64,000 nt of DNA from Halocalculus aciditolerans. Its GTDB lineage: Archaea > Halobacteriota > Halobacteria > Halobacteriales > Halobacteriaceae. Made by a program: the position numbers and the translations under genes. The stretch spans positions 620,001 to 684,000 of the forward strand of contig NZ_BMPG01000002.1 in the NCBI RefSeq assembly GCF_014647475.1, read 5' to 3'. This document shows, in pieces, positions 1 to 8,105 of the stretch; the stretch's first letter is position 1; every line of letters begins with the position of its first letter. The notes beneath the pieces are model-generated. The model was not told the DNA's origin, did not search any database, and was given only the letters and a program-made list of their open reading frames with translations.

Positions 1-118
1 CGGGAAGATCATGCGCCGCCTCCTCGAAGACATCGCGAACGAGGCCGAACTCGGCGACACCTCCACCCTCCGGAACCCCGAAATCGTCGAGGAGATCCGG
101 CAGAAAGTCCAGCGGTAA
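1..118 (+). CDS. acs: Acetate--CoA ligase (acetyl-CoA synthetase), C-terminal end only
   Basis: The frame open from the left edge to the TAA at 116-118 encodes the last 38 residues of a protein. It carries GKIMRRLL followed by LGDTSTL, the usual C-terminal signature of AMP-forming acetyl-CoA synthetases; the Lys of GKIMRR is the family's catalytic, acetylatable lysine for the adenylation half-reaction. The rest lies outside the window. The enzyme activates acetate to acetyl-CoA in the cytoplasm. The call rests on a short but characteristic tail. Confidence 0.85.
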   Translation, partial: GKIMRRLLEDIANEAELGDTSTLRNPEIVEEIRQKVQR

Positions 119-236
119 ACGCCGTTCCTCGGTTCGGATACATTCAACTCCTCGGGTCGTTTTTTCGCGGTCAGTCGTCGACGGCCTCTACGCCGCGGTC
201 CGTAGACCTTTCCCGTCGGCGGCCGACACGCCGCGT

Positions 237-905
237 ATGCCGGAAGCGCTCTGCTTCGACGTGTACGGAACCGTGTGTGACGTGTCGAGCGTGCGGTCGA
301 CGATTCGGGAGACGCTCGACGTGCCGGCCGGCGTGGCGGGCGACGTCGACGCGCATTGGCGGCGCAAGCAACTGGAGTACGCTTTCCAGCGCGCCGCGAT
401 GGACGACTACGCGTCGTTCTTCGAAGTGACGGGGGACGCACTCGACTACGCGCTCGACTACCACGCGCTAGACGCGAGCGCGGCGGAGCGCGACACCATC
501 CTCGGCGCGTACGACCAGCTGGAGCCGTATCCGGACGCGGTGGACGCGCTCGACGCGCTCGGCGAGACGTACGAGGTCGTCGCGCTCTCGAACGGCAACC
601 CCGAGATGCTCGCGCGGCTCGTGGAGAACGCCGGCCTGGAGGAGTGTTTCGCGGACGTGTTGAGTGCGGACGCCGCGGGGACGCTGAAGCCCGCGCCCGG
701 CGTCTACGAGACGGCGGCCGACGCGCTCGGCTACGACGTGGAGGAGTGCATGCTGGTGTCGTCGAACGCGTGGGACGTCGCCGGGTCGAGCGCCGCCGGC
801 ATGCAGGCGGCGTGGGTGAATCGCGGGAACGACCCCGCAGAGCGCGTCGGCGGCGACGCCGACATCGAAGCGGCGTCGCTCGCGGCGCTCGCGGAAGCGC
901 TCTAG
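237..905 (+). CDS. HAD-superfamily hydrolase, haloacid dehalogenase type II-like
   Basis: A 222-residue cytoplasmic hydrolase with all four HAD motifs: the nucleophile in FDVYGT (Asp8), LSNG (Ser118-Asn119), the loop lysine in KPAP (Lys151), and SSNAWD (Asn177, Asp180). The length and the SSNAWD form match type II L-2-haloacid dehalogenases, but archaeal members are often broad phosphatases, so the substrate is open. The ATG follows the CCTTTCC tract. The gene runs into a convergent membrane gene so closely that both stop codons lie within the same CTAG at 902-905. Confidence 0.8.
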   Translation: MPEALCFDVYGTVCDVSSVRSTIRETLDVPAGVAGDVDAHWRRKQLEYAFQRAAMDDYASFFEVTGDALDYALDYHALDASAAERDTILGAYDQLEPYPDAVDALDALGETYEVVALSNGNPEMLARLVENAGLEECFADVLSADAAGTLKPAPGVYETAADALGYDVEECMLVSSNAWDVAGSSAAGMQAAWVNRGNDPAERVGGDADIEAASLAALAEAL

Positions 906-1195
906 TTCTCGCTCGACCCCCGGGACTCGTGGCGGGTCGCGTAGCCGGCGGCGAGGAAGAAGACGCCGAGCGTGATCGCGGTCATGACCGCGCCGTAGAC
1001 CGCGAGGTTCAGCGGCGTCAACGCGAACGTTATCGGGCCGAGCGACCCGACGTTCGACGCGCCGTTCGCGGCCAGGTTCGGCTGGATGACGACGCCGACG
1101 ATCAGGCCGAGAATCGCCATCAGCGACACGGCGACTACGTAGAGGTACCCGACCATCCGCCGCCCGCCCGTCTCCGCGTGGGTCTCGACGCTCAC
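902..1195 (-). CDS. Small membrane protein of the cytochrome oxidase cluster
   Basis: About 97 residues from a GTG start, or 84 from the ATG at 1156. Two hydrophobic helices flank a short loop, followed by a polar C-terminus. Proteins of this kind commonly accompany haloarchaeal cox genes without a proven role; an assembly or accessory role is only inferred from position. It is divergent from a 29-residue membrane peptide across a 58-bp gap, and its last codons overlap the end of the convergent HAD gene. Confidence 0.6.
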   Translation of the reverse strand: MSVETHAETGGRRMVGYLYVVAVSLMAILGLIVGVVIQPNLAANGASNVGSLGPITFALTPLNLAVYGAVMTAITLGVFFLAAGYATRHESRGSSEN

Positions 1196-1253
1196 ACTCG
1201 CGTCTTCACACCGGAGCGATTAGCCTTTTGCGCTCCGCGGCGAACACCCACGT

Positions 1254-1343
1254 ATGCAGGAGAAGGATTACCTGATGCTCGCGCTCGTCGCCACCGCACT
1301 CCTCGTCATGCTCGCGGGCTTCGCCGTCGTCTTCCAACACTAA
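1254..1343 (+). CDS. 29-residue single-helix membrane peptide
   Basis: A very short ORF with MQEKDYLM at its start, then an uninterrupted hydrophobic helix ending in VFQH. A TTAGCCTTTT tract at about 1220-1229 lies some 25-30 bp upstream, the spacing expected for a leaderless archaeal transcript. The single-helix layout resembles the tiny accessory subunits of heme-copper oxidases, and the gene sits between oxidase-cluster genes. That role is inference; the peptide could also be a chance ORF. Confidence 0.5.
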   Translation: MQEKDYLMLALVATALLVMLAGFAVVFQH

Positions 1344-1518
1344 CGGCGCACTCCCGCGGCCCCCGCGTACTTCCAGCCCCCTCTCGACAGGGCCACCACT
1401 CGTTCGTGTAGGGTCACACACCGAATCCCCCTTCTCGCCGGCACTGCTCCGAGTAGCCGTCGCTCTCCGAGTCAGCTGAGAGCGAAACGAAAAACGGCGA
1501 CGGCGGGTCAGTCGTGCG

Positions 1519-3282
1519 TCAGTCCGCGGTCTGAGAGGCGTCGGTGTCGGCGTCCGCGTCGACGTCCTCGCCGCCGTCGGCGAGCATCGTCTGGCGCTTG
1601 CGCTCGAACCACTGCCAGTCGTTCGTGAACTGCCCGGACTCCTTGAGGTTCCACGGATCGGCGCTGTCGATGGTGCGGCCGGCGCGCCACGCCTGGAAGG
1701 CGTTCCAGACCCAGACCGCCGTGCTGATCGTGATGAGGATCGCGCCGAGCGTCGCGACTTCGTGCCACGTCGTGAAGCGCGGGAGGTAGGTCGCGTACCG
1801 CCGCGGCATCCCGCCGTAGCCGAGGATGAGCATCGCGAAGAACGTCACGTTCGACCCGACGAGGCCGGTCCAGAAGTGCCAGCGGGCGAGCTTCTTGTTG
1901 TACATCCGTCCCGTGAGCATCGGGAAGAAGTAGTAGAACGCGCCCATGAGCGCGAACCCGATCATGCCGTAGACGATGAAGTGGAAGTGGCCGACGACGT
2001 AGTAGGTGTCCTGCATGACGAGGTCGAACGGGACGGCGGCGAGGAAGACGCCGGTGACGCCGCCGATGATGAAGTTCTGTACCGCGCCGAGCATGAAGAG
2101 CATCGGGGCGGTCATCCGGAGTTTCCCGTTCCACAGCGTCGCGATCCAGTTGAAGATTTTAACCGCTGAAGGCACCCCGATGGCCAAGGAGACGGCCATG
2201 AAGGACGTGCGGAGGCGCGGGTCGAGGCCCGTCGTGAACATGTGGTGCGCCCACACGCCGAAGGAGAGGATACCGATCGCGAGCGTCGAGTAGACGATGA
2301 ACTTGAAACCGAAGAGCTTCCGACCCGCGAACTTCGGCAGGATGAGGCTCACGAGCCCCATCGGCGGGAGGACGAGGATGTAGACCTCGGGGTGGCCGAA
2401 GAACCAGAAGAGGTGCTGGAAGAGCAGCGGGCCGCCGCCGGTTCCCGGCGTGAAGAACGTCGTCGCGAAGTTCCGGTCGAGCAGGAGCATGATGACCGCC
2501 GCGCCGAGCAGCGGGAACGCGAAGAGGATGAGGACGCCCTGCGTGAGGATCGTCCAGCTGAAGATGTCGAGTTTCGACCACGGGACGGTCTCGGAGTCGC
2601 GCTCCGCGACGACGGTCGCGATGAAGTTGATGGCACCGAGCGTCGTCGAGATCCCGGACAGGTGGAAACCGAGGAGGAAGAGGTCGACGCCGGCGTTCTG
2701 CTGCATCGTCACCAGCGGCGTGTACATCGTCCACCCCATCGCGGCGGGCGCGATGTTGATGCCGAGCGGCTGGAGGAAGAACCCGGCCCACATCAACAGG
2801 GTCGCGGGCGGGAGGATCCAGAACGCGAAGGCGTTGATGCGCGGGAACGCCATGTCGTCCGCGTTCACGAGGAGCGGGACGACGTAGTTCCCGAGGGCGA
2901 AGATGAACGGCGCGGCGAACAAGAAGAGCATCGTGATGCCGTGCGTCGTCATCAGGCCGTTGTAGAACGTCGGCGAGATGACGTCCGCTTTCGGCGTCAT
3001 GAGCTCGACGCGCATCAGGAGGACGGCGAGTCCGCCCCACGCGAACGCGACGACACCGAAGAGCGCGTAGAGCTTCCCGATGTCCTTGTGGTCGACGGTC
3101 GTCAGCCAGCGCGTGAGACCGCCGGGTTTCTCTTCGTGATGGGAGCCGTCGCCGTACCCACCAGCACCGGTCCCGATCGGGGTGTACGAGCGCCAGTCCT
3201 CGACGCGCGCGAGCCAGCCCGCCACAGCGACGAGTAGCACCCCCATAAGCACTGTCAGCACGAGTTGCGGGGTCACAGCCAT
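1519..3282 (-). CDS. ctaD: Cytochrome c oxidase subunit I (aa3-type heme-copper oxidase)
   Basis: The catalytic subunit that reduces O2 to water and pumps protons across the cell membrane. From the ATG at 3282 it has 587 residues: one extra N-terminal helix, then DHKDIG and the twelve-helix core. Ligands are visible: the low-spin heme His in TTHG (about residue 114), GHPEVY (296-301, CuB His, the Glu of the proton path and the cross-linked Tyr), the HH pair (346-347), and GHFHF (432, 434) for hemes a3 and a. An upstream in-frame TTG would add only ten residues. It is the last large gene of the minus-strand cox cluster. Confidence 0.96.
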   Translation of the reverse strand: MAVTPQLVLTVLMGVLLVAVAGWLARVEDWRSYTPIGTGAGGYGDGSHHEEKPGGLTRWLTTVDHKDIGKLYALFGVVAFAWGGLAVLLMRVELMTPKADVISPTFYNGLMTTHGITMLFLFAAPFIFALGNYVVPLLVNADDMAFPRINAFAFWILPPATLLMWAGFFLQPLGINIAPAAMGWTMYTPLVTMQQNAGVDLFLLGFHLSGISTTLGAINFIATVVAERDSETVPWSKLDIFSWTILTQGVLILFAFPLLGAAVIMLLLDRNFATTFFTPGTGGGPLLFQHLFWFFGHPEVYILVLPPMGLVSLILPKFAGRKLFGFKFIVYSTLAIGILSFGVWAHHMFTTGLDPRLRTSFMAVSLAIGVPSAVKIFNWIATLWNGKLRMTAPMLFMLGAVQNFIIGGVTGVFLAAVPFDLVMQDTYYVVGHFHFIVYGMIGFALMGAFYYFFPMLTGRMYNKKLARWHFWTGLVGSNVTFFAMLILGYGGMPRRYATYLPRFTTWHEVATLGAILITISTAVWVWNAFQAWRAGRTIDSADPWNLKESGQFTNDWQWFERKRQTMLADGGEDVDADADTDASQTAD

Positions 3283-3357
3283 ACGTAGCAGTGTCCGCTC
3301 CACGGTTATCAAAGGTAAGGATTCGAGCGTCAGTCCGGGAGCCGTCCGCGTGTTCGC

Positions 3358-3615
3358 TTACTCTTCGCCGACGCCGACGCCAGCGGGTTCGACCTCGCCG
3401 GGCGCGCCCTCGATCTTCTGCGCCGCCCAGTACGTCAGGATGGCGAGCCCGATGAACGGCAGGACGAGGAGGAGGAGCTGTTCGATGCGGCCGAGCAGCG
3501 ACCCGCCCCAGGGCTCGACGACGAGTATCATAGCGGTGAAGATCGTAATGATCACCAGCGGGATGAGGTTCACCGTGATGTCGAGGAGGACGTCCTTCTC
3601 GAAGATGTTGACCAT
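3358..3615 (-). CDS. Two-helix membrane protein of the cox cluster
   Basis: An 85-residue protein with a short N-terminal segment (MVNIFEKDVLLD), two strongly hydrophobic helices separated by a PWGGS loop, and an acidic tail. It lies between ctaD and another small membrane gene on the same strand, with gaps under 80 bp, so co-transcription is likely. No catalytic motif is visible. Proteins of this shape recur beside haloarchaeal oxidase genes; a role as accessory subunit or assembly factor is inference from location. Confidence 0.7.
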   Translation of the reverse strand: MVNIFEKDVLLDITVNLIPLVIITIFTAMILVVEPWGGSLLGRIEQLLLLVLPFIGLAILTYWAAQKIEGAPGEVEPAGVGVGEE

Positions 3616-3661
3616 TACCGGTGACTCGTGGCCGCGTACAAATATAGGTTGAGGGTTCCGT

Positions 3662-4051
3662 CTACGGGGTGACCTCGGCGTTTCCGAACTCCCAGACGTT
3701 CAACGCGAATCCGCCGACGACGGCGACGACGCCGCCGAGGAGGAGCGCGAGCCCGCGCGTGTAGAGGTTGAACTCCGCGGACTGCGCGCTGAACGCGAGG
3801 AGCACGCCGCCGAAGAGCGCGAAGAACGCGCCGACGCCGAGCGCGGTCTTCCAGAGCGTCGAAGCGTAGCCGGATTCGCGGAGGATTCCGACGACGCTGC
3901 CTTCGAGGAGGAGGATGCCGCCGACGCCGACCGGGATGAACATCCCGCCGAAGAACACGCCGAACTCGGTGAGCGCGAGGCCGAGCGCCACGAACACGGG
4001 CCACGGACTCGATTTCCGGTACCCCTCCGAGAGCCCCGGTTGTTCTGTCAT
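3662..4051 (-). CDS. Four-helix membrane protein of the cox cluster
   Basis: A 129-residue protein with a polar N-terminus (MTEQPGLSEGYRKSSPWP) and about four transmembrane helices. The ATG at 4051 was chosen because the preceding in-frame codons (AIQRGR) are basic and lie upstream of the likely transcript start. It sits between subunit III and the two-helix gene on the same strand. No known catalytic motif. It probably belongs to the oxidase operon; its function is unknown. Confidence 0.75.
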   Translation of the reverse strand: MTEQPGLSEGYRKSSPWPVFVALGLALTEFGVFFGGMFIPVGVGGILLLEGSVVGILRESGYASTLWKTALGVGAFFALFGGVLLAFSAQSAEFNLYTRGLALLLGGVVAVVGGFALNVWEFGNAEVTP

Positions 4052-4144
4052 ACGCCCACGTTGGATAGCCACGCTAAGAAACCCATCGCTCCCGGGTCGA
4101 GACGAGCGAGACGTGAGAGGCCGGAAAAGACGACGGCTGTCGGG

Positions 4145-5011
4145 TTAGAACGGCGAGGCTTCGGTGCCGACGACCGAACCGATGTAGAGGACGGCGACGA
4201 GGAAGATCCAGACGGCGTCGACGAAGTGCCAGTACCAGGAGACGGTGGTGACGGCGACGTGGCGGTCGCTCGTGAAGTGACCACGCGCGGCCCGGTAGAG
4301 GAGGACGCCGATGAGGATGACACCGAGGGAGACGTGGAGGCCGTGCAGGCCGGTGAGGCCGAAGAACGCGCTCCCGAAGATGCCGGTGGAGAGCTCGAAG
4401 CCGTGGGAGAGCAGGGCCATGTACTCGTAGACCTGCCCGCCGACGAACACCGCGCCGAGGAGGAACGTGATGGCGAGCCCCTGCATGAACCGGCCGTGGT
4501 TCCCCTTCTTCAGCTGGACCTCGCTCCAGTGGTAGGTGAAACTGGAGGTGACGAGGAGGATGGTGTTGATGGCGAGGACGGCGGTGAGGAGCTCTTCGGC
4601 GGGGAGGTGGGCTGGCGGCCACGTGCCCGCGCGGATGAAGAAGTAGTAGGCGAAGCCCGCGCCGAAGGTCGCGACGTCCGTCGCGAGGAAGAGAATCATC
4701 CCGAGGCGGAGGCTCCGTCCGTCGTTGTGCGAGGTCTTCGAGATCCAGTCGCCGGCGAAGGCGTGGTAGATCCAGCCGAAGAACCCGCCGACCATGATGG
4801 TCGCGCCGAGCCCGAAGACGGCGAGCCCGGTCGTCTCAGTCGCGAGGCCGGTGCCGCGGTGTGCGAAGACGAAGAGGATTGCGCCGCTGTAGAGGAGCAC
4901 TGCCCCTATCGTGGCGATGAACGGCCACCAGCTGGCCTCCCCGTAGCCTTTCGGGAAGTCGGCGGTGGCTGGCAGGTAGCCGTGCCCGTCTGACTCGTCC
5001 GTTGCAGTCAT
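4145..5011 (-). CDS. ctaE: Cytochrome c oxidase subunit III
   Basis: A 288-residue integral membrane protein with seven predicted helices. Subunit III features include the FATD(V/A)-type segment (LFLATDVATFGAGF), a Glu-containing helix around TGLHGLHV, and the C-terminal SWYWHFVDAVWIFL signature. It stabilises the catalytic core and supports proton uptake. It is encoded downstream of subunit II and upstream of the small membrane genes and subunit I, so the order on the minus strand is II-III-small-small-I. Confidence 0.94.
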   Translation of the reverse strand: MTATDESDGHGYLPATADFPKGYGEASWWPFIATIGAVLLYSGAILFVFAHRGTGLATETTGLAVFGLGATIMVGGFFGWIYHAFAGDWISKTSHNDGRSLRLGMILFLATDVATFGAGFAYYFFIRAGTWPPAHLPAEELLTAVLAINTILLVTSSFTYHWSEVQLKKGNHGRFMQGLAITFLLGAVFVGGQVYEYMALLSHGFELSTGIFGSAFFGLTGLHGLHVSLGVILIGVLLYRAARGHFTSDRHVAVTTVSWYWHFVDAVWIFLVAVLYIGSVVGTEASPF

Positions 5012-5098
5012 GTACCGGTGAGTTCTCGCGGGTCCACTAAAAACCCTAAGGAAGCGCGTCGGCGAACGAGGAGAGAAAGAACGCGTCCGCGTTAGACG

Positions 5099-5902
5099 TT
5101 AGACCGCAGGTGCGGGCGCGGCGAGGCTACTGCTGCTGTTGGTCGACGTCGAGTTACTGCTCGTGTCGTTCCCGCTGGAGGACTGCTGTTCGACCCACTC
5201 CTGGTAGTCGGCCGGCGACTTCACGTAGACGTCGGCGAGCATCTCGGAGTGGCCCGCGCCGCAGAACTCGGCGCAGTAGAGCTTGTAGGGTTCTTCGCGG
5301 ACGGCGTTCGAGTTAATCGTCGTCTGGATGTAGTTCGTCTGCCCCGGGATGTTGTCCTTCTTCAGGGAGAGGGCGGGGACGTGAACGGCGTGGATGACGT
5401 CGTCGGAGTAGAGGCGGAGGACGACGGTGCGGTCGGCGGGGAGGACGAGTTCGTTCGTGGTGTTGAAGTCGCCGTTCGGGTAGTGCATCCGCCACGCCCA
5501 CTGGTAGCCGTGGACGTCGACGACGACGGGGTCTTCGTTGGCGATGGTCTGCTGTGCGCTCTGTTCGGTGGTCGTGACGCCCGGCGACGCCATCGCGCCG
5601 TAGGCGGCGACGCCGACGAACACGAGGATGACGGCGGTCGCGACCGTCCACGTGAGTTCGAGGCGACGGTTCTCCACCGTCGGTTTCGCTTCGTCGGATT
5701 TCCGGAACTTCCAGACGGCGTATCCGAGGATCCCTTCGACGATCAGCGTGAGCGGAATCGCGACCGCGAGGAGGAGGTCGCTCAGCTGGTTGATGTGTTC
5801 GGCGGTGTTGGTGAGCGCGCCCGCGGCGGCGACGCTTCCAGTCGCGCTGACGAGAAACGCCGTCGCCACCACCAGCACCGACCCGAGCCGCTTGACGTTC
5901 AT
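5099..5902 (-). CDS. ctaC: Cytochrome c oxidase subunit II with CuA site
   Basis: A 267-residue subunit II. An N-terminal hydrophobic signal-like segment is followed by two membrane helices and an extracytoplasmic cupredoxin domain. The binuclear CuA ligands are complete: His171 (DVIHAVHVP), then Cys210, Glu212, Cys214, His218 and Met221 in CAEFCGAGHSEM. It accepts electrons from a halocyanin-type donor or cytochrome and passes them to subunit I. The C-terminus is a Ser/Asn/Thr-rich tail. The ATG at 5902 lies about 27 bp from a TATA box; the upstream in-frame TTG at 5914 is too close to that box. Confidence 0.96.
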   Translation of the reverse strand: MNVKRLGSVLVVATAFLVSATGSVAAAGALTNTAEHINQLSDLLLAVAIPLTLIVEGILGYAVWKFRKSDEAKPTVENRRLELTWTVATAVILVFVGVAAYGAMASPGVTTTEQSAQQTIANEDPVVVDVHGYQWAWRMHYPNGDFNTTNELVLPADRTVVLRLYSDDVIHAVHVPALSLKKDNIPGQTNYIQTTINSNAVREEPYKLYCAEFCGAGHSEMLADVYVKSPADYQEWVEQQSSSGNDTSSNSTSTNSSSSLAAPAPAV

Positions 5903-5928
5903 TCGTACGCGCAAATTGCGTGGTGTCG

Positions 5929-5936
5929 CATAAATA
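5929..5936 (-). promoter_or_regulatory. TATA box of the cox operon (subunit II start)
   Basis: Read on the minus strand the sequence is TATTTATG, a good haloarchaeal TATA element, 27-34 bp before the subunit II ATG. Transcription would begin at or just before the start codon, giving a leaderless mRNA for the ctaC-ctaE-ctaD operon. The 98-bp gap also serves the divergent heme synthase gene. Confidence 0.6.
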
Positions 5937-6000
5937 GATACTGACTTGCTGAACGGGAAAGTCGGGGAGGCTAAGTGGGTTCGAGCGAAACACGGGAGTA

Positions 6001-7410
6001 GTGTCGTCAGACGTGACCTCCCGGTTCGTTGGCGGGCTCGCCGCGGCTATCTGCGGCGTGTACGCCTTGATCGTCGTCGGGGCGACGGAGTCCCTGACCG
6101 GTGCGGCCGCGGCGTGTCCGACGTGGCCGAGTTGTAACGGGGCGTGGCTCCAGGCGTCCTCGGCGAACCTGAGCATCGTGTGGGCGCATCGCGTCGCGAC
6201 GGTCGTCGTCGGCCTGGTCGTCCTCGCCGTGGTGGCGTGGGCGTGGCTGCGCGACGAGCCGCGCCGCGTTCGGTTCGCGCTCCTCACGACGGTCGCGCTC
6301 TACGCGGTCGAAGTCGGTATCGGCGCGGTGGTCGCGACGTCGCAGTCGACGGTGCAGGCGTGGAACGCGCTCGCGCTCGTCCACCTCGTCGTCGGTCTCG
6401 GCGTCTTCACGTGTCTCGTCGTCGCGCTCGCGTGGACGCTCGAAGCGCGCACCGCGGACCTCCCGTCGAAGGAGTGGGAGGGCGAGTCGCGAGAGAGCGG
6501 CGACGACGGCGGTCCGTCGCCGTCGGACGGGCCGCTCGGCGTCGCGCGTACATACATGTCGTTGACGAAGCCGCGGCTGATGTGGCTGCTGTGCCTCGTC
6601 GCGTCGGCGGGCATGGCGCTCGCCGCCGGCTCCGAGCCCGCCGGGAGCGACGGGCTCACGGTCTCGACGGTCGTCTTCACGTTGCTCGGCGGCGTCCTGT
6701 CTATCGGCGCGTCGGGGACGTTCAATCACGTCTTCGAGCGGGAAGTCGATAAGAAGATGAATCGGACGGCGGACCGCCCGCTGGCGTCGCAGGAGATTCC
6801 GAAGCGGAACGCGCTCGCGTTCGGCGTCGCGCTCGCGGCGCTCTCCGTGGTCGCGTTCCTCCAGGTCGGCGTGCTCGCCGCGGCGCTCGGCGTCGTCGCT
6901 ATCGTCTTCTACTCCGTCGTCTACACCCTCGTTCTCAAGCCGAACACGGTGCAGAACACGGTCATCGGCGGGGCGGCGGGCGCGCTCCCGGCGCTCATCG
7001 GCTGGGCGGCGGTCACGCACACGATTGGCCTTCCCGGGCTCGCGCTCGCGGGCGTCATCTTCCTGTGGACGCCGGCGCACTTCTACAACCTCGCGCTCGC
7101 GTACAAGGACGATTACGCGGCGGGCGGGTTCCCGATGATGCCGGTCGTCCGCGGCGGCGTGGAAACGAGAAAGCACATCGTGCTCTGGCTGGGCGCGACG
7201 CTCGCCGGGTCGGCCGTGCTCGGCTGGCTCGCCGACCTCGGAGTGCTCTACGCGCTCGGGACGGCGGCGCTCGGCGCGGTCTTCCTCTACGCGGTCGTCC
7301 GCCTGCACGCCGAGCGCGACCGGTCGGCGGCGATGCGGGCGTTCCACGCGTCGAACGCCTTCCTCGGCGTCCTCCTCATCGCCGTCGTCCTCGACTCCCT
7401 CCTCGTCTAA
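6001..7410 (+). CDS. ctaB: Heme O synthase (protoheme IX farnesyltransferase) fused to a heme A synthase-like half domain
   Basis: A 469-residue membrane protein from a GTG start. Residues 1-150 form four helices resembling the first half of heme A synthase: a Cys pair (CPTWPSC, Cys39 and Cys45) and one His in each of two helices (His63 in WAHR, His128 in LVHL). A polar Ser/Gly/Asp linker (151-180) leads to a UbiA-type prenyltransferase domain with NHVFEREVD (Asn242, Asp250) and NRTADRP. The C-terminal part farnesylates protoheme to heme O for the adjacent oxidase. The second CtaA half, with its own His pair, is absent, so whether the N-terminal part makes heme A is uncertain. Confidence 0.9.
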   Translation: MSSDVTSRFVGGLAAAICGVYALIVVGATESLTGAAAACPTWPSCNGAWLQASSANLSIVWAHRVATVVVGLVVLAVVAWAWLRDEPRRVRFALLTTVALYAVEVGIGAVVATSQSTVQAWNALALVHLVVGLGVFTCLVVALAWTLEARTADLPSKEWEGESRESGDDGGPSPSDGPLGVARTYMSLTKPRLMWLLCLVASAGMALAAGSEPAGSDGLTVSTVVFTLLGGVLSIGASGTFNHVFEREVDKKMNRTADRPLASQEIPKRNALAFGVALAALSVVAFLQVGVLAAALGVVAIVFYSVVYTLVLKPNTVQNTVIGGAAGALPALIGWAAVTHTIGLPGLALAGVIFLWTPAHFYNLALAYKDDYAAGGFPMMPVVRGGVETRKHIVLWLGATLAGSAVLGWLADLGVLYALGTAALGAVFLYAVVRLHAERDRSAAMRAFHASNAFLGVLLIAVVLDSLLV

Positions 7411-8066
7411 TGCGCGCGCTCTCGGAGTGGTTCACGACGCCGCGACTGCTCGCCGGCGCACTCGTCCTGAACACGGAGGTGGCGCTCGTCCTCCTGTACG
7501 TGTTCGTGACGAACGCGACCGTGACGGAGCCGCTCGTCTACGTCTACCCGTGGGTGTGGGTGAACGCGAGCGCGCTCGCCGTCTGGGCCGCCTCCCCGAC
7601 GCCCGTCTCGGACCGCCACCGGTACGCCGCGGTCGGCGTCGGCGTCGCGTACTTCGCCGTGATGGCGTACTTCGGCGGGCTCGTCGGCACTGGGGGAGAG
7701 CGCGCCCTCGGCGCGTCGCTCCACTGGCTCCCGCCCGGCTACGGCCCCGCGCTCACCTACGCGGGCGAGCTCGTGCGCGTGGTCGTCGAGCCGTACAAGC
7801 TCGTCGGCTACGCGACGCTCGCCTACCTCGTCTACGTCACCGCGACGGACACGTCGGCGTCGATGCTCTCCGGCGTCGTCGGCCTCTTCTCCTGTGTCTC
7901 CTGCACGTGGCCGCTCCTCGCGACCGTCTTCACCGGCCTCTTCGGGTCGGCGTCCGCGGCCGCGACGGTCGCGTCCTCGCGCGCGCTCGGCGTCTCCACG
8001 CTCGTCTTCTGTCTCTCCGTCGCCCTCCTCGTGTGGCGGCCGACGCCGTCGTTCGCGCGTGCGTGA
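7410..8066 (+). CDS. Six-to-seven-helix membrane protein with a CVSC motif
   Basis: A 218-residue membrane protein whose ATG overlaps the stop of the ctaB fusion (TAATG at 7408-7412), so the two are co-translated. The helices are interrupted by a charged VSDRHR loop. A late membrane segment reads FSCVSCTWPLLA, a CxxC at the membrane that could be redox-active or bind a metal. Haloarchaeal relatives lie next to oxidase and heme genes. A role in heme or copper delivery to the oxidase is an inference; I recognise no characterised family. Confidence 0.75.
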   Translation: MRALSEWFTTPRLLAGALVLNTEVALVLLYVFVTNATVTEPLVYVYPWVWVNASALAVWAASPTPVSDRHRYAAVGVGVAYFAVMAYFGGLVGTGGERALGASLHWLPPGYGPALTYAGELVRVVVEPYKLVGYATLAYLVYVTATDTSASMLSGVVGLFSCVSCTWPLLATVFTGLFGSASAAATVASSRALGVSTLVFCLSVALLVWRPTPSFARA

Positions 8067-8105
8067 ATCGGTAGCCTTACCGCGCCGTCACGGAAACCAC
8101 GGCAC

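Noticed and set aside
5903-5914. TTG start for oxidase subunit II
   Set aside because: The ATG at 5902 starts a normal signal-like segment and sits at leaderless distance from the TATA box.
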